Source: Eubacterium sp. (GTDB lineage Bacteria > Bacillota > Clostridia > Lachnospirales > Lachnospiraceae). Taken from it: a stretch of DNA of 64,000 nucleotides. Below are positions 1-7,355 of the stretch, in pieces (position 1 is the first letter of the stretch; each line of letters begins with the position of its first letter). The stretch is taken from contig JAFRHL010000035.1 of assembly GCA_017433295.1 (NCBI GenBank), positions 37,338 through 101,337 on the forward strand, written 5' to 3'. A program made the position numbers and the translations under genes. Below the pieces are notes generated by a model. That model worked only from the letters and a program-made list of their open reading frames with translations. It had not been told where the DNA came from and did not search any database.

Positions 1-142
1 GTGCAAGTGTTTCTGTTCCACGAGATGGTGTTTTCAATTTTTCCCACAGTTCTCCGACGGTCAGAGTCTGCGGCTTCCAGTTCATGTCTTTTCGACTGTT
101 TCCCACCGTTATAGTGAGTTGCCGGTCATACTGTAATTTCAT
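1..142 (-). CDS. Phage VapE/primase-like replication protein, N-terminus only
   Basis: A minus-strand frame starts at ATG 142-140 with GGAG eight bases upstream and stays open to the window edge (about 47 codons). The start reads MKLQYDRQLTITVGNSRKD and continues with a TLTVGELWEKL-type segment. This resembles the N-terminus of virulence-associated-E/primase proteins in Clostridia phages, which open with a basic SRK motif followed by a W-E-x-L helix. The assignment comes from the N-terminus alone. The gene has its own strong promoter (205-233), as expected for a replication module. Confidence 0.55.
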   Translation of the reverse strand, partial: MKLQYDRQLTITVGNSRKDMNWKPQTLTVGELWEKLKTPSRGTETLA

Positions 143-158
143 TCACCAGTCTCCTTTG

Positions 159-219
159 ATTAGCTATAGGTTAATTATAGCTTACTTTTTTTAGCTGTAA
201 TCATATAATAATTTAGCTG
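159..219. promoter_or_regulatory. Cluster of TTAGCT-type operator boxes at the left promoter
   Basis: Four copies of a (T/A)TAGCT box lie at about 161-165, 176-182, 191-196 and 212-218, around and downstream of the promoter at 205-233. The same box recurs in the repressor/early-operon control region (about 17,690-17,822). Inference: both regions are bound by the phage repressor encoded at 17834. Confidence 0.5.
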
Positions 220-233
220 TCCGATTTTGTCAA
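205..233 (-). promoter_or_regulatory. Sigma-A promoter for the VapE-like gene
   Basis: On the minus strand TTGACA (233-228) is separated by exactly 17 bases from TATTAT (210-205). The -35 is perfect and the -10 has one mismatch to TATAAT. It lies about 65 bases upstream of the start at 142 and just inside the end of the MazG-like gene. Confidence 0.75.
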
Positions 234-674
234 TCCATCAGCAAAATGTTTTTGGCTACTTCGCTTCATCCGGGCAAGCTGTCTGTTGATTTTGTAATCT
301 GCCATGGATATCAGTTCTTCACGGCTCATCCCGATCTCTGGCATAATCTGATCAATAAGTACAAGGACATCTGTAATTTCCAGTTTCATGTCAGTCTGCA
401 GTTTCCCCAGTGTAGCTCTATCCGCTCCCCCGATCACCCCTCTACGGACCTTACTTGCCGCCTGGGCCAGTTCAGCGCACTCTTCCATAAGCTGTGTCAA
501 CTGTTCTGTCAAACCGTAACTTTCCATAACCTTCCTGTTATTGCTTCTAAGCTTTTTGAATTGCGTCATTTCCTTTAGTTCCTTCTTCCGGTCTTTTATC
601 GTATTGCTGATTGCCTGAAAGGCTGTATCATCTTTGCAACCGGAGCCATTATATTTCCTTTCATCCCTGCACAA
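213..674 (-). CDS. MazG-like nucleotide pyrophosphohydrolase domain protein
   Basis: The 153-residue protein contains an EECAELAQAASK helix and a later LEITDVLVLIDQI helix. These match the EExxE...ExxD metal-binding pattern of the all-alpha MazG/dUTPase-like NTP pyrophosphatase fold. Such phage enzymes trim the nucleotide pool or hydrolyse non-canonical dNTPs. The start used is TTG with GGAG nine bases upstream, directly behind the stop of the previous gene. An internal ATG at MTQFKK with an AAGGAA site is an alternative. It is the last gene of the long early operon in this window. Confidence 0.7.
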   Translation of the reverse strand: MCRDERKYNGSGCKDDTAFQAISNTIKDRKKELKEMTQFKKLRSNNRKVMESYGLTEQLTQLMEECAELAQAASKVRRGVIGGADRATLGKLQTDMKLEITDVLVLIDQIMPEIGMSREELISMADYKINRQLARMKRSSQKHFADGLTKSDS

Positions 675-675
675 A

Positions 676-1245
676 TCATTTCACTCCTTCAACCATTTCA
701 GCCATACGGATGATCTTACCAACATCATCAGCTTCGGCATTGATATCTTTTGCTATTTCTTCAATGGACCATTCTGCATTCCTTAAGGCAAATATCTTTC
801 CAATATCCAACTTGCCTTTATAATCTTTATCTTTGATCCAGTCATAGGCATCCTTGAGTTCTTCTTCCAGCTGCTGGATCTTAAACTTATAATCCTCAGT
901 CTGCTTTGATACCTCACTTGCCAGCTTCTGGGATTCATGTTTTAAATCTTCAATCTGCTTTTCGCAGTTCATCTTTTCTGCCTTAACAACGGCTAGTTCC
1001 GCGCGTGTATCCGCATAGTCCTTGTCCATCTTGCTGATCTCAGACGGATCCATGCCGGTATCACGATATTTCGTGAGAAGGCTGCTATCCCCTTTTACCA
1101 TCACTTCGATATGTGAATATGGTATGTGGTTTATAATGCCATTCATCAGAAGATCTGCTGTCACTGCATTTTTAAGTAGAGCTGTAAATTCTGTTACCTT
1201 TATTTCAATTCTATCCTCTTTGCCTAAAGCATCTGCAATCCCCAT
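676..1245 (-). CDS. Hypothetical phage coiled-coil protein
   Basis: The 189-residue protein is not recognised as a named family. After about 60 residues it has a long Lys/Glu-rich stretch predicted to be coiled coil (about 75-150). A C-terminal segment, AEWSIEEIAKDINAEADDV, looks like a small helix-turn-helix of the kind found in resolvase-type C-terminal regions. A GGAGG site precedes the ATG. It sits in the operon just before the MazG-like gene. Function unknown. Confidence 0.65.
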   Translation of the reverse strand: MGIADALGKEDRIEIKVTEFTALLKNAVTADLLMNGIINHIPYSHIEVMVKGDSSLLTKYRDTGMDPSEISKMDKDYADTRAELAVVKAEKMNCEKQIEDLKHESQKLASEVSKQTEDYKFKIQQLEEELKDAYDWIKDKDYKGKLDIGKIFALRNAEWSIEEIAKDINAEADDVGKIIRMAEMVEGVK

Positions 1246-1270
1246 ATAATTAATCCTCCTCCATTTTTCA

Positions 1271-1609
1271 TTACCACTTTATCTCGCAATAATCATCGTT
1301 GCATGTACAGTCTGGTTCCTCTTCTATTACTGTCGGTGCCGCTTCCATAATCCTTCTCGCTCTGCCTGCTGGACCCTCATGCTGTCTATCATACTCCGCA
1401 AAAAGATAATCTCTGTCTACCAGATCGCCATGTTTCTCAGGAATCTCCACAAGCGGACACTCATCTTGCCTTTTATAGCCTTCCTTTGTGGTATACTCAA
1501 ATCCAGTAAAAGGGCAACCCCATGTATATAAGGCATCTGACCCCTCGCTTTTTATTTGGCATTTTAAGCAACTATCTGGCATCTTCATCCCCTTTATGAT
1601 TATACTCAT
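1271..1609 (-). CDS. Small Cys-rich hypothetical phage protein
   Basis: The 112-residue protein has an N-terminal CLKC pair and later CPF/ECPL cysteines, which could form a zinc knuckle. A HGDLVDRDYL segment follows, of a type seen repeatedly in Clostridia phage proteins. An AAAGGAGG site precedes the ATG, which overlaps the stop of the upstream gene (ATGA), so translation is probably coupled. Function unknown. Confidence 0.65.
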   Translation of the reverse strand: MSIIIKGMKMPDSCLKCQIKSEGSDALYTWGCPFTGFEYTTKEGYKRQDECPLVEIPEKHGDLVDRDYLFAEYDRQHEGPAGRARRIMEAAPTVIEEEPDCTCNDDYCEIKW

Positions 1610-2034
1610 GATTCATCCTCCTTTGATTTCTCTCTGCATTTCCAAATACGATACCAACCTTCACGCTTTTCTGGATACAGTTCATGTGTTTTGAAAAAAT
1701 CACCCATCTTGTCTATGCAATACGATTCATCCATTTCGCAATCATGGAATTCATCATTCCAATTTTTACAATCAGGACAGATAAACTCTCGACACACATC
1801 TCCGCATCCTTCATCAAATCCCCAGCTGTCCATGCCTTCATCCGGATCGCAATAATCCCAGATTGCAGATATTACTCGATGACACGTAAGATGAGAATGC
1901 CACTGACAGAAATCACCATCAAATATAAACGTTTGATAGTTGTATTTCTCACCTTTTTTGATTTTTTGTCGGCACCAATCGCATTGATGCTCTTTCCGGG
2001 AAACTACGTCCTTATTTGTTAAAGATTGATACAT
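1606..2034 (-). CDS. Cys/His-rich hypothetical phage protein
   Basis: The 142-residue protein has CDWC near the N-terminus, an HSHLTCH motif in the middle and a CRxFxCPDC pair later, arranged as two probable zinc-binding clusters. It overlaps the next gene by four bases and the upstream 49-codon gene by 23 bases. It could be a small nucleic-acid-binding or regulatory protein. No family recognised. Confidence 0.65.
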   Translation of the reverse strand: MYQSLTNKDVVSRKEHQCDWCRQKIKKGEKYNYQTFIFDGDFCQWHSHLTCHRVISAIWDYCDPDEGMDSWGFDEGCGDVCREFICPDCKNWNDEFHDCEMDESYCIDKMGDFFKTHELYPEKREGWYRIWKCREKSKEDES

Positions 2035-2161
2035 TACTTTTCCTTTCCCGGCCTATTTCTCCAGCTCGTTTCTTCCACTTCTCATAGGCCTCTTTTCGCC
2101 TGCAAGGATCTCTACCCGCACAGATCGGCGCTTTTACGCATATCTCACATGGACATCTCAT
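2012..2161 (-). CDS. Small Cys-cluster phage protein (49 aa)
   Basis: A short frame starts at ATG 2161-2159 in an ATGA overlap with the stop of the NADAR gene, with AGGAG five bases upstream. It ends at TAA 2012. The protein has five cysteines in its first 20 residues (MRCPCEIC...ICAGRDPC) and then a basic helix. The tight overlaps on both sides and the ribosome site support a real gene. Function unknown. Confidence 0.65.
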   Translation of the reverse strand: MRCPCEICVKAPICAGRDPCRRKEAYEKWKKRAGEIGRERKSNVSIFNK

Positions 2162-2610
2162 ATATTCTCTCCTTCATATCTGATCTTATCTCTGACAGCC
2201 ATTAATATAATTCCAAGCCAATTTTCTCCCGGAATGTCCCGGCAGTTTGGGCATTGACAATCACCGAAAAAATTATCATGCCAATAGTTCCCTTCGACCA
2301 GATCCTGCTTCCCTGTCTGCAAAAGCAGTGTAGCCAACTCTCCATGCTGCTCGAATTTTGCCTGAACAACCTCCAGCATAATCCTTGCCTTATTATCGTC
2401 CCAGTCAGGTACCATCTCGATCTGCTTTCCCAGCTGTTTTGCATTATCCGGTGACAGTGATGTGAACATCTCTTTATCTGATTCCCTCTTACATTTCTGT
2501 GCCTGATAAGCTGCTTCACTGTTCCGGTAGAGTTTTCCTTTATATTGGATTGGACAAGGGTCATAGTAGTTACTTAAGAATTCATACGCTCCTCTGAATA
2601 ACTTTATCAT
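2158..2610 (-). CDS. NADAR domain protein (YbiA/DUF1768-like)
   Basis: The 150-residue protein carries NADAR landmarks: FRGAYEFLSNYY near the start, YRNSEAAYQAQK (about 30-42), an AKQLGKQ segment and a C-terminal ENWLGIILMAVRDK. NADAR proteins are N-glycosidase-like. Characterised members hydrolyse riboflavin-pathway intermediates or reverse ADP-ribosylation of nucleic acids. The start chosen is the ATG eight bases after AGGAG rather than the upstream GTG. In a phage early operon a role in nucleotide or ADP-ribose metabolism, or in counter-defence, is plausible but is inference. Confidence 0.85.
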   Translation of the reverse strand: MIKLFRGAYEFLSNYYDPCPIQYKGKLYRNSEAAYQAQKCKRESDKEMFTSLSPDNAKQLGKQIEMVPDWDDNKARIMLEVVQAKFEQHGELATLLLQTGKQDLVEGNYWHDNFFGDCQCPNCRDIPGENWLGIILMAVRDKIRYEGENI

Positions 2611-2625
2611 CGGTATCACTCCTCT

Positions 2626-3039
2626 CTATAATAATCCTTCTTCTTTCATACATGCTGTAGGAACATCAATATCAAGTTCTTCTTTGATCGTCGCTACGTA
2701 GTCGGCCCAATTTACAAGACCGGAAGACATGCAGTCAACTTTAAGATTCCATCGGTGAATGAAATCCAGGCATCGCTTTTTACCAAATCCGAACAGATCA
2801 TGTAGGACCATCAGAGTCTGACACATATAACTCTCATACATGCACCATTTTATCTGCTCCAGTCCGACATCGATCTCTTTTGAAGTGATTGGCAGTTTTA
2901 CCGGCATCTTGCCTCTTTTTACGATTTCAGCTGCTATCAGTTCAGCGGCCTTTTTTTCTCCAGCATCTCGCAGGAGTCTGTACGCCATATCAAGGCCCTG
3001 CATCCGGCCACGGTTATACTCATCAAATTTTTTTGCCAC
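2626..3039 (-). CDS. Hypothetical phage protein
   Basis: The 137-residue protein starts at GTG 3039 with GAGGT seven bases upstream, overlapping the region right after the chimeric regulator's stop. It is mostly helical, with a DMAYRLLRDAGEKKAAELIAAEI stretch near the N-terminus and an FGFGKKRCLDFIHRW segment in the second half. The latter resembles the conserved part of small Firmicutes phage proteins of unknown function. No catalytic motif is seen. Confidence 0.6.
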   Translation of the reverse strand: MAKKFDEYNRGRMQGLDMAYRLLRDAGEKKAAELIAAEIVKRGKMPVKLPITSKEIDVGLEQIKWCMYESYMCQTLMVLHDLFGFGKKRCLDFIHRWNLKVDCMSSGLVNWADYVATIKEELDIDVPTACMKEEGLL

Positions 3040-3044
3040 GAATA

Positions 3045-3929
3045 TCACCTCTTTTCGTCGGCATATTTCAACTCAATACCAAGATCCTTTAATTTTAAAA
3101 TTATTTCTTCCATGGACTTCCTTCCAAGGTTTCGGATCTTTGCAAGGTCATCAATAGTCATTTCCTCCAGATCAGAAACATATGCGATACCTGCCCTTAT
3201 CAGACAGTTGTAACTGCGGACTGACAAATCTAATTCTGCAATAGAAATCTGTGGTTTTTCCTCTACGCTTTTTTCAACTTCTTGCAGTTCATCCTCACCG
3301 ACATATTCTTTTAAACGCATCTTAAGATTCATGTTTTCCAGCCTCAGACGGTCCCTCTCTGTAGCAATCTCATAGGCCTTGTTCATGGTATCCATCTGCC
3401 AATACTTCCAGTGTTTCGGGTTCCTTAGTTTCCTTATGGCCTTTTTCTCAACCTGACGGATTCTTTCACGGGTCACGTTAAAATACTTACCTGTCTGCTC
3501 ATAAGTCAAACCATTTTGAAAACGTAACTGAATAACTTTTTTTTCTCTGTCAGTAAGAGAATCTATCGACTTTAATAACGCAGGAACATAGACACTGTAC
3601 ACCGACGCCATTGTCTCATCCTCGGTGTAGCCCTTATCCCCTGGAATCCAGAACCCTACTTCCGCAGCAAGATTATATGGGTAGAACGACAGGATATCAG
3701 CATCAAGCCGGAAGTCTTCTATATTTGTCACTCCATCAGTCAGATCTCCTATCGTACATCCCAAAACCTCTGCATATTGTGCCAGACTTTCAAGGGACAT
3801 TTTGCCGTCTCTGATATGATTGCGTATCGTGCTTTCGCTTTTCCGCATCTTTTTGGCAAGCTCCGTCTTTGTCAGATTTCTTGCTTTACGTAAGCAGTCT
3901 ATATTTTCACCAATTTTTTCATATACCAT
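3045..3929 (-). CDS. Chimeric phage transcription regulator: XRE HTH + sigma70 region 4 + RNAP alpha-CTD
   Basis: The 294-residue protein has three recognisable transcription modules. Residues about 1-66 form a Cro/CI-type helix-turn-helix ([19 protein letters not shown]). About 120-175 match sigma70 region 4, including [13 protein letters not shown] and the -35 recognition helix [17 protein letters not shown]. About 228-288 match the RNA polymerase alpha-subunit C-terminal domain, with [16 protein letters not shown] and [13 protein letters not shown] charged coiled region links the last two. The ATG after AGGAGG was chosen over the in-frame GTG two codons earlier. The protein could act at phage promoters by mimicking two RNAP surfaces at once; this is inference. 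Confidence 0.85.
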   Translation of the reverse strand: MVYEKIGENIDCLRKARNLTKTELAKKMRKSESTIRNHIRDGKMSLESLAQYAEVLGCTIGDLTDGVTNIEDFRLDADILSFYPYNLAAEVGFWIPGDKGYTEDETMASVYSVYVPALLKSIDSLTDREKKVIQLRFQNGLTYEQTGKYFNVTRERIRQVEKKAIRKLRNPKHWKYWQMDTMNKAYEIATERDRLRLENMNLKMRLKEYVGEDELQEVEKSVEEKPQISIAELDLSVRSYNCLIRAGIAYVSDLEEMTIDDLAKIRNLGRKSMEEIILKLKDLGIELKYADEKR

Positions 3930-3947
3930 CGGCACCCTCCTATCTTT

Positions 3948-4913
3948 TTAAGTGTTTACCTCACTCCCGCAAATCGGACATGTCGAGAGTCCATCAGGAA
4001 GCTTTATTCCACATTTTGTGCATCGAAGTAAGACAGTTGTATCTGCTCCTTTTTCTTTATACTCATTTTCGATTTCAATCATATTATTTTCCATTAAATC
4101 GAAATAGCTGTCTTTCAGCTCAATGCCTACAGCCCTACGTCCCATAGACACCGCCTGATAAGGGACTGAACCTATACCAGCAAACGGATCCAGGACGATA
4201 TCATCCGGATTGGTCCACAGATCAATTCCTCTTTCGATCACATCAAGCTGTAAAGGACAGATATGCTTTTCATCCTTTTCGGCTCTCGCTGATTTTCTCT
4301 GCAGCGTATTGCTTTGCCGGATATCCATCCAAACGGGAGACGCATATCTCTGCCACACATTAACCGGAAAGGATTCATGAGTATGCGGAATCGGCTCCGG
4401 ATTATCACCCGGCTTTCGGAATGTGACTAAATAATCCGGTAATCCCTGCCTGCACATTGCGCTATCTTTTCTGATCTGTTTGTGTAGCAATCCCAGCGCC
4501 TTCGTCCTTTGCATCTCCGTGACCGGATTCTTCCAGATACATACCTCACTATGAAAGATGAATCCTGATTCGATAAACTGCCTGATAATATCACCACGGA
4601 AATCTTTCACTCCTATATACCCATCGCGGCTTTTCATAGCAGGAAGGTTCATACAATGAACGGACACGAGACGGCCCGGCATTGTTATCCGATACAGTTC
4701 TTCTATAAGATAATTGAAATGCTGCTGAAATTCATTATTATCTCTGCTGTTGCCCATATCCCTGTCACTGCTTGAATATGTATACAAAGATGCGAAGGGT
4801 GGGGAAAAGATAGAATAATGAATACTGTTGTCCGGTAATCCTCTCACGACCTCTACACAATCACCCTGATACAGGGCATAGCGTTGATCTACTTTCTGGT
4901 TAAGCACATTCAT
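3948..4913 (-). CDS. DNA N4-cytosine/N6-adenine methyltransferase with C-terminal zinc ribbon
   Basis: The 321-residue protein has the amino-methyltransferase catalytic motif as FSPPF (about residue 36-40). The SAM-binding motif DPFAGIGSVPYQA comes later, the order of beta-class enzymes. The C-terminus carries CTKCGIKLPDGLSTCPICG, a zinc ribbon unusual for this family. The upstream SNF2 helicase gene overlaps its start by 14 bases, suggesting coupled expression. It probably modifies phage DNA against host restriction. Target sequence unknown. Confidence 0.9.
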   Translation of the reverse strand: MNVLNQKVDQRYALYQGDCVEVVRGLPDNSIHYSIFSPPFASLYTYSSSDRDMGNSRDNNEFQQHFNYLIEELYRITMPGRLVSVHCMNLPAMKSRDGYIGVKDFRGDIIRQFIESGFIFHSEVCIWKNPVTEMQRTKALGLLHKQIRKDSAMCRQGLPDYLVTFRKPGDNPEPIPHTHESFPVNVWQRYASPVWMDIRQSNTLQRKSARAEKDEKHICPLQLDVIERGIDLWTNPDDIVLDPFAGIGSVPYQAVSMGRRAVGIELKDSYFDLMENNMIEIENEYKEKGADTTVLLRCTKCGIKLPDGLSTCPICGSEVNT

Positions 4914-6279
4914 AAGACATCTCCTCCCATGGTGGTAGCATCATTCTTACTGTTGGTTCATAAGGCGTTGATAATCTGCAGGTTGTTTTTAATTCTTTCT
5001 TTGTGATCTCTTTTGTCTGTTCGATCATTGCCGTTTTCATTCTTATGCTGTCTGCCTCTTTTCTGGCAATATTTTCTTTTACTGTTCCTTCTTTAGCACT
5101 AATGATAATATAGACATCTACCGGGGCTGTTTGACCAAATCTCCAGCACCGCCGCACTGCCTGATAATACTGCTCATAACTATCAGATAGTCCTACAAAG
5201 ATCATATTGTGACATTGCTGCCAGTTCATACCGAAACCTGCAATAGATGGCTTTGTCACGAGGGAACGATAAGCACCAATCGAAAAGCCTAGCATCCGAT
5301 TTGTTTTATCGGTATTTTTGTCTGAACCCTTTACTTCCACAGAGGATTCAATCATTTTATGAAGAGTGTCACTCTCTGCATTCAGGTCACACCACACAAG
5401 CCATTGTTCCGTCGAATTGTTCACCAGGGCTGCGGCTGCCTCACATCGCTCTGCAAGTGTATCTCTGCGAGCCTGTCGTCTCTGTGTAAGTGTCATAGCC
5501 TCTGTTATAGGTTCGTCCCCATCCGCGATAATTTCGTGGATCCGAAGCTCAGGAAGATCATACCCTTCAATTTCATACCCCAAATCAGAGGGCGACTCCA
5601 TTACTACCGCCCAGGATCCCATCCATTCCCAGAAAACATCTTCTGCATGTCCTTTTAAACGCCATTTTGAGGTCTGTCCACCGTCATGCACAAAGAACAT
5701 CGCCAGCATTTCCGTGTAGCTCATAATCCCTAGAAATTCCGCATGATTGCCCAGTTCCATATAATCATTCGGTGCTGGCGTTGCAGTACAGGCCAGCCGG
5801 AAAGGTGTATTACTGAAAAAGTCTATAATCTGACTCCTGACTTTTCCGCTGAAGGACTTGAGGATACTGGATTCATCCAGTACCACGCCTGTAAATTCTG
5901 TATTCTCAAATTTCCCTAACTTTTCATAATTTGTAATATTGATACCGGGTTTTAGATCATCAGCAGTCTCGCATAGGTTTACAGTTATGCCGAACTTCGT
6001 CCCTTCTGAGACTGTCTGAGATGCCACAGCAAGAGGGGCCAGTATTAACACCATCCCCCCCCGTGCTCTAACAACCCTGTCAGCCCATTCAAGCTGCATA
6101 GGTGTTTTTCCTAATCCACAGTCAGCGAATATGGCAGCTCTGCCTTTTGCCAGCGCCCATCTTACTATATCCCGCTGAAATGAATAGAGCTTTGGATTCA
6201 AATCATCTGCATCCATCTGAATACTGTCCGTATGTAATGCAGAAACGGCTTTACTTTCTATAAATCCCTCATAATCCAT
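4900..6279 (-). CDS. SNF2-family DEAD/DEAH helicase (phage)
   Basis: The 459-residue protein contains Walker A as FADCGLGKTPMQLEW, motif II as VLDESS (DEAH-like variant), motif III TATPAPND, and a C-terminal lobe ending in YQAVRRCWRFGQ (motif VI). The frame extends upstream to 6390, but the ATG at 6279 has CCGGAGGTG seven bases before it and is the likely start. The gene then overlaps the HAD gene by 11 bases. It lies directly before the N4/N6 methyltransferase. The pair is common in Firmicutes phages and may act in replication or DNA modification. Confidence 0.88.
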   Translation of the reverse strand: MDYEGFIESKAVSALHTDSIQMDADDLNPKLYSFQRDIVRWALAKGRAAIFADCGLGKTPMQLEWADRVVRARGGMVLILAPLAVASQTVSEGTKFGITVNLCETADDLKPGINITNYEKLGKFENTEFTGVVLDESSILKSFSGKVRSQIIDFFSNTPFRLACTATPAPNDYMELGNHAEFLGIMSYTEMLAMFFVHDGGQTSKWRLKGHAEDVFWEWMGSWAVVMESPSDLGYEIEGYDLPELRIHEIIADGDEPITEAMTLTQRRQARRDTLAERCEAAAALVNNSTEQWLVWCDLNAESDTLHKMIESSVEVKGSDKNTDKTNRMLGFSIGAYRSLVTKPSIAGFGMNWQQCHNMIFVGLSDSYEQYYQAVRRCWRFGQTAPVDVYIIISAKEGTVKENIARKEADSIRMKTAMIEQTKEITKKELKTTCRLSTPYEPTVRMMLPPWEEMSYECA

Positions 6280-6640
6280 CCGCCACACCTCCGGGAATTC
6301 CGGAAAATGGAAGTTCTGTGCAGACTCCATATTTCGCATTATGGTCATCGATGTAAACATTCGCAAAAACCTTACGAGGATTATTCCCATAAGCTTTTTT
6401 CAAAGAAGGCAGGTTATCGTTCACTGCGTCCGGCATAAAGTCAAATTTATCAAATAACCAATTTTCAGCAGCATCCAGAAGATCGTCCTCCCGCATGGTC
6501 CATAAAATGATCTTTGCACCTTTTTCCTGTTCTGCTTTTAAAAACTCAATCAATCGGATATTTGGTCTCCCGATTTTTGGCCATTCGTTTTCGCACAATG
6601 TGCCATCAAAATCTACTGCATAAATTGTTGGATTGTTCAT
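6269..6640 (-). CDS. HAD-family phosphatase-like protein (phage)
   Basis: The 123-residue protein begins with the HAD nucleophile motif DFDGTLCE and has LWTMREDD (motif II threonine) and YIDDHN near the C-terminus (motif IV acids). It is shorter than typical HAD enzymes and resembles compact phage polynucleotide or nucleotide phosphatases. GGAGG precedes the ATG. Its stop overlaps the helicase start. Confidence 0.8.
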   Translation of the reverse strand: MNNPTIYAVDFDGTLCENEWPKIGRPNIRLIEFLKAEQEKGAKIILWTMREDDLLDAAENWLFDKFDFMPDAVNDNLPSLKKAYGNNPRKVFANVYIDDHNAKYGVCTELPFSGIPGGVADGL

Positions 6641-6660
6641 TATTACCTCCTATGAATTGT

Positions 6661-6679
6661 GCGCCCGACAAGCGGGCGC
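6661..6679. other. GC-rich hairpin downstream of candidate variable region
   Basis: GCGCCCG (6661-6667) and CGGGCGC (6673-6679) form a perfect 7-bp GC-only stem with a 5-base loop, 17 bases beyond the stop of the DUF6273 gene. No T-tract follows on the minus strand, so it is a poor terminator. A short GC-rich hairpin just 3' of the variable repeat is a known target-recognition feature of diversity-generating retroelements. Confidence 0.6.
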
Positions 6680-6696
6680 GATTTATAGATTAGAGA

Positions 6697-6798
6697 TCAA
6701 AAGGAGAAGCCCACGGGGAGCGCACTAGAGGTGTTGGCGGTAGTATAGTAATTGGTGCCGGTGCTGTACACGCCAAAGAAGGAATTGAAGCTATTAGC
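6697..6798 (-). repeat. Candidate variable repeat (VR) of a diversity-generating retroelement
   Basis: Reading 6798 to 6724 on the minus strand gives 25 codons; 24 of them are NNY and one is the fixed GTG of a Gly-Val pair. The region is followed by the invariant tail ALPVGFSF and a GC hairpin. No reverse transcriptase or template repeat is seen in the window, so both would have to lie to the left or elsewhere in the genome. Confidence 0.5.
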
Positions 6799-7296
6799 AG
6801 ACCGACACCAATAAAACTGCCCCATAGCGCGGCTCTCATTATCAGAGAATAAATCTGGATATCCACCCTCAAACAATTCTGCAAATGACGGGATCCATAA
6901 TCTGTCCGCCACCTCATCTGTGTAGCAATTCCACTCCGGATCATAAGCTACCTGCCGCTTCAACGCTGGAACAATAATCTCTTTCAAGTCGTCAGGTAAG
7001 CGTTCAAACAGTACTTCGTTCAGCCATTTTCTTAGATCTGATTTGCTATACTCACCGAACCAATCGTTATGCATCCGGTGTCTCTTTGCAGTCAAATCTC
7101 CCGCAATCCAAGTTGTAGGAATAACGAATCCATCTTTGTCACGGTCAACTTCAGACCCAGCAAGACGCATCCGTATGATTCCGTCCTCGCCCAAATCAAC
7201 CATCTTGAAATCTCCCGGCTGATATGAAAAACTCCCGTCAGCTATCATATTTTTCAGTTCTGTCCATGTCTCTTTAATTTCTTTTCCGATTTTCAT
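6697..7296 (-). CDS. DUF6273-like C-type-lectin-fold protein, candidate diversity-generating retroelement target
   Basis: The 199-residue protein starts with an AGGAGG-preceded ATG. The middle part (SDLRKWLNEVLFERLPDDL, then WIPSFAEL) matches the DUF6273 pattern of Clostridia proteins. The last 40 residues run FYWCRSAN...GVYSTG...ALPVGFSF, a C-type-lectin-like ending. From 6798 to 6724 nearly all codons other than the fixed Gly-Val end in C or T and vary over Asn/Ser/Thr/Tyr/Phe/Ala/Gly. That is what A-mutagenesis of AAY codons would give. It may be a displayed binding protein. Its position in an early-type operon is unusual for that role. Confidence 0.7.
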   Translation of the reverse strand: MKIGKEIKETWTELKNMIADGSFSYQPGDFKMVDLGEDGIIRMRLAGSEVDRDKDGFVIPTTWIAGDLTAKRHRMHNDWFGEYSKSDLRKWLNEVLFERLPDDLKEIIVPALKRQVAYDPEWNCYTDEVADRLWIPSFAELFEGGYPDLFSDNESRAMGQFYWCRSANSFNSFFGVYSTGTNYYTTANTSSALPVGFSF

Positions 7297-7355
7297 AACT
7301 GCCTCCTGTTCTGTGAATGTCTCTTAATTATTGGATTATTCATTTTTACTTCATC

